Assembly: GCF_020509005.1 (NCBI RefSeq) | Contig: NC_063014.1 | Span: forward strand, 4,340,001 to 4,404,000 | Direction of reading: 5' to 3' | Source: Fulvia fulva | Lineage: Eukaryota > Ascomycota > Dothideomycetes > Mycosphaerellales > Mycosphaerellaceae | DNA: 64,000 nucleotides | Shown here: in pieces, positions 34,453 to 46,115 of the stretch | How positions within the stretch are numbered: position 1 is the stretch's first letter | How the letters are laid out: each line of letters starts with the position of its first letter | Position numbers and translations under genes: made by a program | Notes under the pieces: generated by a model | Databases searched by the model: none | The model's input: only the letters and a program-made list of their open reading frames with translations | What the model was told of the DNA's origin: nothing

Positions 34453-35892
34453 GAAGTTACCGCCGGTATTACCTTATAGAGTTATCGTTACGTCCTTTAA
34501 CGGCCGAAGGATCTTGATATATTACTTAATAGTAGTCTAATTATTAGCGGTAAGGGTATCGCGTACGATCGAAAGATATTAACGACTAGGCTCTATACCG
34601 CGCTCTATATAGCGGCGTAGGTAGTTATACTAGCTATCGACTTCCCGGCGTATAAACTCGTCGATAGCTAGTATTAGGTACGCGGCTCTCTTAGTACTAT
34701 CGATATAGCTATTCTAGCGTATCTCGATAGCGTAGATAACGCCGTATATATCTTAAGCGCTATCCGGCTTCGTTAGAGTAATAAGGTCAAGTTATAGTTG
34801 ATCTAATAGCTCTAGGCGCTAAGGTAACGAGTTAATAAAATATAGTACGTAGTAAAGCTTACTAATAGGCCCTCTCTTTTACTATAGTAGTAGATTAGCC
34901 TCTTTAACCAATTTAATAGCGATAAGCTCGTCTTCGAAGCCCTACGTAATATCGCCTACGTACTTACTAAAGAGCGTAGCTTATATAGTAAGGTTGAAGG
35001 TATAACTAGTATAGTAAAGCTAGTACTACTTCTTATTAAGTCCGTACTCGGTAGATATAAAGCCTATTACCTTCGGGCTATTACTAGCGTTATTAGTAAT
35101 AAAGTAACCGATCTTATACTCTACGCCGTAGTAGACAAGCGTATTACTAATAGTCTCGGAGATGTGATATCTAGAATAACGACCTCGCTATCGTAGTAAT
35201 ACGAGTAGTATCTTCGTAGCTTTACCGTCCTTATTAATAAAGTAAGTAACGAGCCTAAGTAGTACGAGCTTATTCTTCGAAGTCTATAAGTCGAAGCTAT
35301 AGCTAATCTTGCTTAATAATAAGGCCAATCCTTCTATAATATAGCCTAGTATCTTATTATAGATTCTGTCGATTATTAAGCCGGTAGTAACTTAATACGG
35401 TAGATAGGACTTAGAGCGCTCTTAAAGGTAGATAAGTAGTCGTCTAAAGCGTACTGTCTAGACCTTACGATTGGGGATATTGTCTTTAATAATCTAGCTA
35501 TAAATTAGTATAAGAAACTCGTCCTTATCAAATTCAATAGTACGCTCGTTATTAATCTACTACCTACTATAATATTGATCTAAGCCCTTCCTCTTCTTCT
35601 CTTTCGGTTGAATAACACCGTTGCTATCGATGTAGTACTTCGTCTTTATATAGTTCGAAGCACTAGTCGTAGAGACGTTAGTCTTATAGATGCCCTTCTC
35701 TTTTCTACTAGCGCTATAGTATAGCTTATAGAGCTAGCATTCGAGCCCATCTTTGTTATTAATAGGCCAGCCGTAGTTCTAAATAAATGATAATTAGTTG
35801 CGGTCTTATAAGGTACGGCAATAGGCCTTCAGTCGCGTCTAATCTAGCTAGTTAAGCAAGTCGTGCTTTCTCTTCCCTAGTACCGTAGACAT
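34453..35892 (-). pseudogene. RIP-damaged hAT-type transposase, C-terminus lost
   Basis: The minus-strand ATG at 35890-35892 begins Met-Ser-Thr-Val-Leu-Gly-Lys-Arg. A Cys-X2-Cys near 35735 may belong to a BED-type finger. Then come the hAT hallmarks Thr-Ser-Lys-Asn-Lys-Leu (about 35260-35285) and Asp/Asn-Asn-Ala-Ser-Asn (about 35080-35100), with a Cys/Ser-Tyr-Thr segment after it. About 480 codons are visible with TAG/TAA at Gln/Trp positions. The frame is cut at 34452 by LTR-D, so the C-terminal dimerisation region is missing. It would have cut and pasted its element. Terminal repeats were not identified. Confidence 0.7.
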
Positions 35893-36349
35893 GTCGGCTT
35901 TGTTGCTCACGGCGTCGATCTCGATAGTCGGCGCGAACAGATCTTTAGTATCTAGTACGGTTAAAAGCATACTACTAGTTTCAACTTGCTACGAGTCTAT
36001 GTTGTGGTATAGTGAGGTCGTGAAGTTGATGCTTGGAGGTTGAGATAGACGCGTCGGAATTGAGAAGTCGGGAAAACTGAAGCGGGAAAGCACGTGACCG
36101 TTCGGTACGTGATCCGATTGGCTTGGAGATAGGGCCGCACTTCCTAGAACTCCACCTTCTTAGATCGACATGACCTTGAATATCATTAACAACACCTTGT
36201 AAAACGACACAGACATGCTCACAAGGCTTGCAAACGAAGGAGAAAACACCGCTTGATTGTTTGAAAATACTGACTAAGCTATAGGCTTCCAACTTGCTTG
36301 CTTGTGACAAGGCTTGATTGCAAACCTTGGAGAATGACTTGCTTGTTGA
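35893..36349. other. Boundary to undamaged DNA, no gene seen
   Basis: CpA and TpG reappear from about 35930-36000. The stretch should contain the right end of the hAT element and host DNA. Open frames here are short and lack recognisable features. Confidence 0.5.
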
Positions 36350-37770
36350 TCAGACTGCTCTTCTTCGAGGCCAGGCCCAGGCCAGGCGAGGCCGATAGAG
36401 GACAAGGCGATCGCCCCTCAGCAGAAAGTCAGCACGCCCGTTTCCGTCAACAAGAAACGTCGCTACGATGCTCAATATCAATTCCTCACATGGTGCGATC
36501 CGGCAGACGCGAACTCATCGCGGCACCGCAAGCAGATACGGTCTCACGTTGCGAGGACCTCGCACCCATCGATCCGCGCACAGGTAGCAAGCGTTAGCAA
36601 GATCGAAGAAACGTCTCATGACGCCGATGGGCTTGAAAACGTGACGCCGCCTGAAGGAAGTACGGACGAAGATATCGACTGCACGCCGAACATTATCGAC
36701 ATCAGTCAGCCTCACCTGCTGACCTCACCGTACCTGGGCATATCTAGTAAGATATACTCCCACGTCATCAGCCGAAGCCACCAGGCACTATCGGAACTAA
36801 TCATCCGCAACGACGCAAAGGACGTTGGGATGATCATTGAGGATTCTGGCTGTAGTATCAGGCTCGTGATGGACCATTACCTCTTCATCTGCTTCTCGCA
36901 AATGTACAACCTCGAATCGGGGCTAGGTCTCAATCCAGAAAGCGATAACCGCACGATCTTCTTCTACAACTTCATCCTCAGCGATCCGGCACTGTTCCTT
37001 AGCGTCATACTCATGGGAGTAACTCATAAACTCGGTCATGCTGGACGCAAGACCCACCGTGCACAGATTCTACGACTGCAAATGGCCATCGTTGGCGCCA
37101 TAAATTATGCGCTCAACGATTGCAAGCGAGCCACCTCCGATGCTGTCATATACAGGATTGCGAATTTGGCATGCTACGATGCATATGGGGAGAGCCGGAA
37201 GAGTATCTGATGCACATGACCGGACTTAAGAAAATGGTCACTATACGTGGTGGCTTGGAGAGGTTGGGTGTAAGGGGCATCTTGATGATATCCTTGTTGT
37301 GGTCTGATGCCAATTGCGCCTCCTTGTTGAGAACGACCCCCTTCTTTGCAGAGCACGATCTGCCGGACCCGGACATCGAGTCTTTTTGCTCTGGGTCACT
37401 GAAAGGTGAACTGCACCGGGCCTGGTAGGCGAGATTAGAAGTGTGGCATGAGGAAGAAGGGACAAATGTCGCGGTGATGGAAGCGCTATGCACGACCATC
37501 ACTCAAGGACTAGCAAGAAGTCATGATGCCTACAGATCCGTGGGCTCCATACCTGAGACGTGCCTTCCCGTTCGGCTTAGATTCGTTTGCTGTCGGGCAT
37601 CGTCCCTGGCCGAAACAACACTTTCCATGCCTCTCCTTCACCAACCAAAGCAATATCAACATGAACATGCAGCGACGGATTTCTACATCTTTTGCTATGC
37701 TGAGGTGTTACGTACAGAAACACCTCGTGAAGACCGAATGTGGAAGACTGGAGGCACGGAGCCCATCGGC
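36350..37770 (+). pseudogene. Decayed fungal transcription-factor-like gene (fungal_trans_2-like)
   Basis: The frame is open from 36350 but has no in-frame ATG before the conserved part, so the start or a first exon is missing. It reads Phe-Leu-Thr-Trp-Cys-Asp-Pro then Ile-Arg-Ser-His-Val-Ala-Arg (about 36480-36560), a pattern I know from fungal regulators with a C-terminal fungal-specific transcription-factor domain. From 36641 follow about 190 codons with Ser-Asp-Pro-Ala-Leu-Phe and Ala-Ile-Asn-Tyr-Ala-Leu-Asn. The frame shifts near 37190-37205, and the next frame continues with His-Met-Thr-Gly-Leu-Lys-Lys-Met-Val-Thr-Ile-Arg-Gly-Gly, the most conserved block of the family. A TAG at about 37426 interrupts it, and the same frame runs on to about 37770. 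No Zn2Cys6 finger is visible. CpA and TpG are normal, so decay is not by RIP. Confidence 0.62.
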
Positions 37771-38091
37771 TGACCTGGGCGCAGATGGCTCGAACTCCGG
37801 TACCTCCTACCTTTTTCACGGTCGACGTCAAAATAAGGGCTCGATCGCGCTTGCATCATGCTCGCATCTGTCTTCCAAGAATGCTTGATCCTGTAGTCGT
37901 GGCAAGGCAGGTCCGGAACAACGCAGTCGTGTAAAATGGCTATCACGTCTCTCCAGACAGTGGCCCCAGGACCAAGAGTCGCGTCGCGTCGAACATACTC
38001 ACCAAGGTATCCCGACTAAACAGCCCCTCGAAGGCCCATCAAATATCCCCGAATTATTGAGTACCTCGCATTGGGGCCGCTCTAGGCCTAC
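37771..38091. other. Gap between the two decayed genes
   Basis: Undamaged DNA. It probably holds the lost N-terminal part of the histidine kinase, but a TAG lies just upstream of the ATG at 38092 and I could not reconstruct a frame. An overlapping open frame at 37523-37888 shows no known motif. Confidence 0.35.
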
Positions 38092-38597
38092 ATGGACGTG
38101 GTGAGCCTAGCAGCGTTCGTGAACGCCGATCCAAGGGCGACGGTTCTGCTGGATTTGCGTGTTGGGAAGGAATGTGATGCGCCATGCATAGCATATACCA
38201 GTACAGCATTGCGGTCTCAGATATGGCTGTTGGACGATATCCTAGATCACAGCCCTGACGCGATTCTCCCTGCGTGGCTACATGCCCCCACTGTCAACAC
38301 ACACATTTCCACGCCAAGCGGTCGCGTGCTATACACATACCTGATAGACGCTACATTCCATTTCGAGCTGAGACGCATGTGGAGTGATGGCCATGGAGGC
38401 GAAATGCGAGCTTGGGTCGTGGCTAATGCTTATCCCGAGCTGGACGAGCATGGCAATATCACGACTGTGGCGGGCACTCTGACTGACATTACTCATCTCC
38501 AATGGGCAGAAAGACTACAACGCCAGCGGACCGATGAGGCTGTAGAGGCACGGCGGCAGCAGGAGAACTTCATCGACATGACCTGTCATGAAATCAG

Positions 38598-38699
38598 GGA
38601 TGTACAAAAGGCATTGCTTTTCCGACATGCGAATGTCGCGGTCTCTATTAAACAACGGCTGTCATCTCATGAGTATAGCTAACACCGTACCGTTGACAG
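38598..38699 (+). other. Intron with broken 5' splice site inside the H-box of the kinase
   Basis: Joining 38597 to 38700 restores His-Glu-Ile-Arg-Asn-Pro-Leu, the standard H-box. The 3' end is ACAG with a branch-site-like GCTAAC at 38679-38684. The 5' end reads GGATGT where fungal introns usually have GTATGT. Unspliced, the frame ends at TAG-free reading until the TAA within the intron (38680-38682). Confidence 0.8.
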
Positions 38700-39815
38700 A
38701 AACCCTCTTTCAGCTGTTGTGCATTGCGCCGACCTTGTCCGCTCTTCCTTGGCGGGTCTCTCGGATACCGTAGAAGGCTTTGCAACGGAATCACCAGACG
38801 AGCGCTCACGACTTGCAAAGCTTTGTGGGAGTGCTCAGGAGGCCAATGGCATCGTATTCCCTTGCTGCGCCCACCAAAAGAGAATCGTTGACGATATATT
38901 AACCATGTCCAAGCTGGACTCTAAGCTGGTGACGATCGCTCAGCGCCAGTACGAATTGACGGTCTGCTGATGGAAGTGGGCAAAATGTTCGAAGCTGATG
39001 CTCAAAAAGCAGACGTCAACCTCTACACCCGCAAGAAATCGACGCTTGATCTCATCACCACACAGTGGGTGACACTGGACGCTGGTCGATTGATGCAGGT
39101 CTTGATCAACCTCATAACCAACGGACTCAAGTTTACACGGAAAGAGGACGAGCGAACCGTTACACTCACAGTAGGGGCAACTCGCCACCGGCCTACGGAA
39201 GATGATTTAAACGTAGAATTTATTGCAACTGGTATTGCGCGAGACACTTTGCAGCTGGATTCGCAATGGGGATCAGGAGCCGACATCTTCCTCCATTTCA
39301 GTGTCACCGATACCGGCTGCGGCTTTAATGATGAGCAGAAAGGCAAGATCTTCGAGAGGTTTCTCCAAGCGAGTCCGAAAACACACTCGAAGTATGGTGG
39401 CAGTGGCTTGGGTCTATTCATCAGCCGCGAGATGATCGAGCTTCAAGGCGGAGAGATTGGCGTCAGATCCAACCAACTCGAGAACAACCAACTTGAGAAA
39501 GGCGCCACCTTCGCCTTCTACATTGCTGCTCGCGTTGTACAACCACCTCAAGCCGAAGTCGAGCTTACACGACGCACGACGAACCCCAGAAGACAAAACC
39601 AGAACACGACATTCTCCCAGATATACACACTTTTGGTCGTGGAAGACAACGTCCTAAACCAGAAGGTATTCCGCATGCAGCTTCAAAAGCTCGGCCACGA
39701 AGTCCACGTTGTCAACCATGGCGCCGAAGCGTTGGAGTTCCTGGAGAAGACATCATGTTGGGCCGGCAATCTGAATAGCGCCATCAATCTATCGGCAGTG
39801 CTCATGAACATCGAA

Positions 39816-39866
39816 GTAAGCTATGGTACTGGTTAATACATTGCCCCCAGCAGACACTGGCGACAG
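39816..39866 (+). other. Intact 51-bp intron in the receiver domain
   Basis: GTAAGC at the 5' end and GACAG at the 3' end. Removal joins Leu-Met-Asn-Ile-Glu to Met-Pro-Val-Met-Gly-Gly, the receiver consensus. Confidence 0.85.
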
Positions 39867-40082
39867 ATGCCTGTAATGGGTGGAATAGAATGCGCACGCA
39901 GGATTCGACAGCTCCAGTCACAAGGCCTCATCACTCGACATATCCCGATTGTAGCGGTCTCTGCAAATGCAAGGGATGCGCAGATTGGCCATGCCCTGGA
40001 ATATGGGATGGACGATGCCATCAGCAAACCCTTCAGAGTGGCGGACCTGATGCCTAAGATTGAGCGATTAGTACATAAATGA

Positions 40083-40450
40083 GCGACAGAACTCGAAATC
40101 AAACAGAGCTTTAAATGAGCACTGTAGTCCGGCGAAATCGTTGCCTGCAAGACCCATCGGAACGGCGCTGGACAAACATAGACCGCCGGAACGTGCAAAC
40201 CTTTGCTCCGCGCGTTCCCGTCTTCTGTAAGTTCAGCTCATGCTTGGTCCAAAGCTTCGTCCACTTTCAACCTTCTAACAGGGTATGCATGTACACCGTC
40301 TTCACTCGAACATAGGACAAAACATGGATTCAAGCTTCTATACACTAGGTTCCTCTCAATGTCGACAGGCTATCCTTCTAATTATGCTGGAAACATAGCG
40401 TCACTATCCTATTCGCTACACCCCGTAGTCACCATCCCTTTGTATTTTTG
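40083..40450. other. Undamaged DNA downstream of the kinase, no gene seen
   Basis: Normal CpA/TpG content. Two overlapping short open frames (66 and 83 codons) lack any recognisable feature. The boundary to RIP-damaged DNA is at about 40450. Confidence 0.5.
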
Positions 40451-43400
40451 TTAACAATATTAACTTCTCGATCTTAGCCTTACTATACTTGTTCGAGGTA
40501 TAGGTTAAGCTTATTCGAGTCCGTACGGACTCTATATTCGTATTACCTATATAGCTAAGCTATAGTATTAGTGATTAACTTAATAAGCTTATTTCCTTAA
40601 TATAGGTATATAAGTAGTACTAAGTATACCGATTAATATATATTACATTAAAGTATATAAAGTTATTAAATAGGCTTATAAAGGGGATTTGAAAAGTAGA
40701 TAGTATATTATATATATCTATATAGAATAGAAAGGAGTTACTCTTAAAGGAGCTATAGGTAACTAATTAAGTTACCTAATTCCTAGCTTATATAGCCTTG
40801 GGTTTTAATAGACTAGTACCTATATATATACTTGGATTGCGATATACCCCCTTAGCTCGTACGCTATAGTAAATAAGCTAATACTATATAATCGCGTATC
40901 GCCTATCTACTACTCCCTATAGGGACTTAATCTAGAATAGTCTAAGTAAGCTAGAGGCTTAGATCTATCTAAGTTAAGTATTCTTTTTAATCTATTTAGA
41001 CTTTTCTAAGTTAAGTTTTCTTTCTAAGTCTATATTTTACGCTTATTAGCGCGCTGTTCTTAGTATTAGTAGCTACTAGTAGCTATATTTACGCCTATTA
41101 GCGCTCTAGAGAGGTATCTATAAAGATAAAGCCGTATTAGTATCTATATTAAGATAAGGGAGTAACTACTACTATAGGTAGTAGTCCTAGGCGTCTTTTA
41201 TCTCTTTATTCTCTTAAGACGTTAGTAGAGGGTATTAAGGAGCGTAGGCCTACGCCTTCCTTACCTATATTAAGTACCTTAATAAAGTACTTATACTTCT
41301 ATAGTAGTAGTATCTGAGTTAGCCCGTCTATAGGTATATCGTTAGTATTAAGATACTTAATCTCGATATCTCCGCGCTAGTCTCGCTATCTAAGCTAGTA
41401 GTAGTAGATATTAACGTAGCGTAGCTTTATATTAAGCTTTTACCTATAGTAGTTAATAAGGCGGATAGTCTATATATTATTATAGTATAGGTAGGTACGT
41501 TAGTTAAACTAAAGGTATATCTTAGTAAATATATATTCCTATTATATGAGCTCTAATACGGCTTATAAAAGCCCTAGTAGCTTAGCCTCTATTAAGGACT
41601 TAGTAATAGTAATTTATTGAGATACCTTATAATCTACTAGTCCGCTTAATAGTATAAAGACCTAGCTAGTAGAACTAGTCCTATCGACGTTAATACCGTA
41701 GAAAGCGTCTAGTACTCTAAAGAATTCGTAATTATTACCTAGGTATTGTAGTTAACTATATAGACTAGTAATATTATTACTAGCGACGTATATAAGGTAA
41801 AGGTTCTTTATTTCGAGAAGGTATTATAAGTACTAATCTGTAAGCTTAAGATATATCTTAGTCAGCTTAGTTAGATACTACGAAAGTATAGATAGAGATA
41901 AGGCGATATTAGACCGCGTATATATAGCGGTAAAGTTAAGAGATCATATACGTTATTACTACGTAAGAATAGTAATAGCGGTAGGGGTATATCCTTTTAG
42001 TACTATCTAGTTAAGGTATTAATCTACTAGTACTATTGCTTTACCTACGCTAGTAGATATAATAAAGTTAGTAGCTAGCTTCTTAATATAGTCTTCTTAA
42101 GAGAGCTAGAATAGGCGTTTCTACCTATCGCGTATTACCTTAATCCTAAGGAACTAGAAGAGGTTACCGAGCTTATATATCTCGTACTTAGTAAGTAGGC
42201 GCTACTTAATATTAGTAGTATAGTCCTTATACTTACGATAATATAGTATAACTAGGTTATCTATATAGAAGATAAATATAACCTTGTTATTCTAGTTTAT
42301 ATATTCTAAGTCTAATAGAGGTTATTAAGCGTAACAACCGACGAGCGCTAGCTATCTACCGTAGCGACGTATAAGCTTACGAACACTCGAGCGTAGGTAG
42401 TAGCGTTAGTAAGGAGGGAGTAGAGCTCTATTACTAGCCCTTAACTAGCCTTAGCGCCCGCTCTAATTAGTTCACTTTTAAGTTTTAGGGTTACGTAACC
42501 TACCGTACTATACCTATTAGCGAACTCGTAAAGATATACTCGTCGCTAACGCCTATATCGTCGTATAATAAGTACTATACTTCGGGTAGCGGTAGCGTAG
42601 ATCGTACGCTACTTTATAGTCTAGAATAGTTAGTAGAGAGCTCTACTCCGCTACGCTTACCTTTAGAGGTTTATAACCGCTAATAGTACATTTTAAGTCT
42701 CTAGAGGCTAGTGTCTTAGTAAGGGAGTTATACTAGAGAAAAGGGGACTTCTTTAGACCGTAGAGAGCCTAAACTAGTTTAACGCGTATCTATTAGATAG
42801 CCTATCGATTCTCGGAGGTAGTTATAGATATATAGTATATAGTAAGTCCGAGTCTAAGAAGGCGTTAATAATATCAAATTACTCGGCTTCTAGGTCGTTA
42901 TCCTTTCGAGAGCGCCTTCCCGTAGCGGACGACGTAAGTACATTCTTATAAAGAGAAACTAAGTCTCTTAAACTATAGGGCTAGAAGGGTCGTCGATCCT
43001 CTTCTTCTACTCTCTCTTAGATTCGTACTTCTCCGTATAACGAGGTAAAGCGACGCCTATTCCTATAAACTACTACGACGCGACGATAACCCCGAGGATA
43101 TAAAGATAAATACGAGGTACGTACGAAATCTAAATATAAGAGCTCCGGAACTACGAGAAAGAGAGAGTAAGTAAGAGGCGATCTTTTTTACTTAAATAAC
43201 GACGGCGTCTCCTAGGGTATAAACTACGTTAACGGCGAGGCTAGAACTAAGAGAGGCTTTTACGGAAGCAAACCGCGTAAACTACGAGACTAGAACTAGG
43301 AGAGGTACCCTAAGGCCTAGGAAGAGAAAGATTTAAGAGAGGTCGGTTCTCTCTTATTTGTCTCTCTTACTAGAGCTATATAATACGGGAAGCTACGACC

Positions 43401-45130
43401 GGTACTAGCGACGCTAAAGAAGAAATAGAGGGTACGGGCTTTTTAAAATTTCGCTCGTTTATAACTTATATATAATAGAACTACCCGGCGCGGCGGAGAA
43501 GGACGGAAAATACGGGCGTGATCTTTACTTTCTAGAGTAAAAGGTAACGTAAACTACGATACGATAACTCGGTAACTAGGAGATACGGCGTAAAAGGAGT
43601 ACGAGTTATACGCTAGGACTTATAGAGCGGGAAGGCCCTAGTAATATCGCGAAGAATAAACTCTTTCTTTACTTTCGAGAGGTTTTTCTAGTAGGAGGGC
43701 TTTTCCTCTCGTCTCGACTTTTAGTCTTATTATAAGACCCGTATTATATAGTCTAGAACTTCAATAGTACGTTAATAGAATAATTAATAAATCGGCTTCT
43801 AGGTCGAAGCTCGTAGCTATAGTATAGTAGAGGCGGAATATACTTATTAGTAGTATAGCGGCGTATTATAGACTACTAACTACCCGAGTAAGTAAGGGCG
43901 TACCTAGTAACCTTAGAATAGCTTACGCGTAGGTATTAGTATTTACCGGTATACGGACTATAAAATATTTACTAAGATCTTAAAAAATAAGAAATCTAAA
44001 ATTCTTAGAATCTCGTATTTTCGCCTTAAGAATAGATAAATTAAAATCCCTAGCTCGCTATTAAGGTCGCCTTTCGGCTCTATATATCGTAGTAACGCCT
44101 CTAAGTACTACCGCTACGTAGTTATCCGCTAAAGCTTAACGAGGTTCAACGTATAAATCTTAGGGTCTAAAGCGGCCTTTAGCTCGTTAATATTACCAAG
44201 ACCTATTTATAGCTATCTAGCTATCTAAATATAGTATACATGTTATATCTAATAATAGCGTAGTAACTATAGTTCCTAGTACCTAGTAGTATATAGCCTA
44301 TCCTTATTAGGGCGAGAGTCTAGCCCTATATATTTAGTAGTATACGACCTATATTTTATACTTATAAGTATTCTAATTACTAATCGCTTCTACTATAACT
44401 TTATCCTACTTATTAGGTATAAGGCTACGCTAATTAAGCGAACGGTAGCTTAGAAGGTACCGAGAGCGAGCGCTAGTCGTACTATAGAGAGCTTACGACC
44501 CTAGGTTAATAACGTTAGTAAGCAAAGGTATCTAGAAAGCGCCTATAGTAATAACTATAATTATAACGAGATTAAGATATAGTATTACTATAGCTACTAT
44601 AGCTACTCGCCTATATAGTATCGAGAGATAATTTAGAGCGTACGCTTTTATTAGTTCAAAAGAATCTAGAAGTTTATAATTAGCTCCGTATATACCCGCT
44701 AGTAGATTTAGACCTCTTCTTAGTAAAGAGCGCTAAAATCTATATATATCTACGTTATACTTAATACGACGATATAGATAGTAATATTATAGCTTTAAAA
44801 TAGAACTAGCTAGAAAGAGTAACGTCGAAAGGTTACGCTACGAAGTATTAGCGATACGGTACTATCGATACGGGCGTATACTCTTCGCGCCTCCCCTTAA
44901 GACGGTTACCGGCTCTCTAGTACTATATCTTATATAGTATCTAGATATATAGGATTATCGTATTATAGTTAGTAGTATAACTATTAAAGTAGTAGAAAGC
45001 TAAGAGATAAGGATATAAAAGGTTAATATATAAATATCTAAGATACTTACTTATTACTTAGTAAAGCTAGCTTGTTATCTATTATAGTTAGCGCCGCTAT
45101 TACGTATAGCTACTTACGAGATCGTAAGGA
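40451..45130. repeat. Unidentified RIP-damaged repeat
   Basis: Almost no CpA or TpG from about 40450 to about 45120, so this was repeated DNA when RIP acted. 40451-41100 is AT-rich with no frame. 41190-43460 holds a long fossil frame. 43460-45120 has weaker coding character. I found no terminal repeats, target duplication or recognisable transposon domain. Confidence 0.6.
41190..43460 (+). pseudogene. Long fossil reading frame, family unknown
   Basis: One frame (codon starts at positions such as 41404, 42091, 42490, 42649 and 42970) stays open for about 750 codons if TAG and TAA are read through. All the stops I met are of the kind RIP makes from Gln and Trp codons. The first part is rich in Leu, Ile, Ser and Gln. 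A segment near 42125-42200 reads Leu-Asn-Pro-Lys-Glu-Leu-Glu-Glu-Val-Thr-Glu-Leu. The last third is strongly basic (Arg/Lys/Ser/Thr). I see no RT, integrase, DDE, helicase or zinc-knuckle motif. It may be the gag or ORF1 of an element, or a captured gene. Confidence 0.45.
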
Positions 45131-45339
45131 TACGAAATGGCCCTAGTAGATGTTAGAAGTTGGTCGAAGTTGTAGCCGACATTATTCAATTCATAAACTT
45201 CTATACGAGCACTAAGCGTTCCTCTATACGAGCACCGATACTACATCTAGAGTCGATCCCTCGATGTGAAGGCATCGACTTCCTCCTCCTACACATTCCA
45301 GACTATTAACCTACACCGCCGAGGACCTGACTTCCGAGA

Positions 45340-46115
45340 ATGTACCGTATAGCCATCAATGCCGTGGTCGGCATCGCCTTTACGGCCATCTTAGCCCACG
45401 CGGCGGGCGTACAGCCTGAGAAGAGAGACCTCCCAGTCGACCACGGCTGCATTCCATGCAAGGGCGGCGATCGCGCATACTATAAAGCCGCTTCTCACGC
45501 CTTTGCCATGGTCGATCGTAAACTGATCGCTGAGGGGAAGGCTTCCTTCGGTCAAACATTTGAAGAAGGATATCAGCCGAAGCTATGTGAAGCTCACGGG
45601 GTCAATTGTGTTACGTGAGTGATGCGACACGCGGTTGGTCGAGTTGAAGCTGACCTGGTGTAGAGCTGGGAAGGGCGTTACATGGACAGGAGGTACTAAG
45701 CACCAAGGACTCACGGCTCCTGTGGGAAGGTGGAAGCGAGAGGACGGCAGTAAGTGCTCAGGCTTGTGTATCAACGATGCCTCCGATAGCTGACTCGCTC
45801 TCTGTGCACAGCTGAGACGATCGCGTGGCCATATTGGCAAAGTACGCTTCAATGGACATGTGATGGAGGATCTGGCACGACTTACAATGCCCACTGCACT
45901 ATCTTCACGTGTGCTAAAGGGACAATGAGGGCTGACATCTCGACCGGTGGTAGCGTGCAGGTGAGCTTGCCTCGCGCCTTTATAATGTTACTGCTTACAC
46001 ATCGTGACAGGGCGATGGTCAAGGCGACGATTTTGCGCAGAATGTCTGCGGATGCTTTCCCCGGCACTATCTGGACACCGACATCACATTCACTCAGATG
46101 GATGAAAGCTCCTAG
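45340..46115 (+). CDS. Putative small secreted cysteine-rich protein, four exons
   Basis: Exons proposed: 45340-45614, 45664-45749, 45812-45960, 46011-46115. They give 204 residues in one frame with no stop. Introns of 49, 62 and 50 bp begin GTGAGT, GTAAGT and GTGAGC, end TAG, CAG and CAG; the first two have GCTGAC branch-like sites. The protein starts with a hydrophobic signal-peptide-like stretch (residues about 4-22) and a Lys-Arg at 28-29 that could be a Kex2 site. Nine Cys are spread over exons 1, 3 and 4, which suggests disulphides. Size, secretion signal, Cys content and location in a RIP-rich island fit effector-like proteins of plant-associated fungi. I do not recognise a family. The start has a single upstream context, CGAGAATG. 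Exon structure is inferred from splice signals only. Confidence 0.58.

Larger units (their letters stand above)
38092..40082 (+). pseudogene. Decayed hybrid histidine kinase (sensor kinase with receiver domain)
   Basis: Such kinases autophosphorylate a His, pass the phosphate to their receiver Asp, and feed the HOG or similar phosphorelay. Order seen: PAS-like sensor region (38092-38500, with Thr-Leu-Thr-Asp-Ile-Thr), coiled linker, H-box with His at 38587-38589, ATP-binding domain with N-box Asn-Leu-Ile-Thr-Asn-Gly (about 39105-39130), G1 Asp-Thr-Gly-Cys-Gly-Phe (about 39308-39327) and G2 Gly-Gly-Ser-Gly-Leu-Gly-Leu (about 39398-39420), then a receiver (about 39625-40078). Defects: the intron at 38598-38699 has GGATGT instead of GTATGT; a frameshift lies near 38935-38955; the receiver Asp codon is AAC (39807-39809). 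The second intron, 39816-39866 (GTAAGC...ACAG), is intact. No sign of RIP. Confidence 0.82.

Noticed and set aside
37523..37888. 121-codon plus-strand frame between the two regulators
   Set aside because: Overlaps the tail frame of the transcription-factor-like gene; no motif or start context supports it.
45583..45894. 103-codon minus-strand frame
   Set aside because: Overlaps the introns and exons of the secreted protein model on the other strand and has no features.
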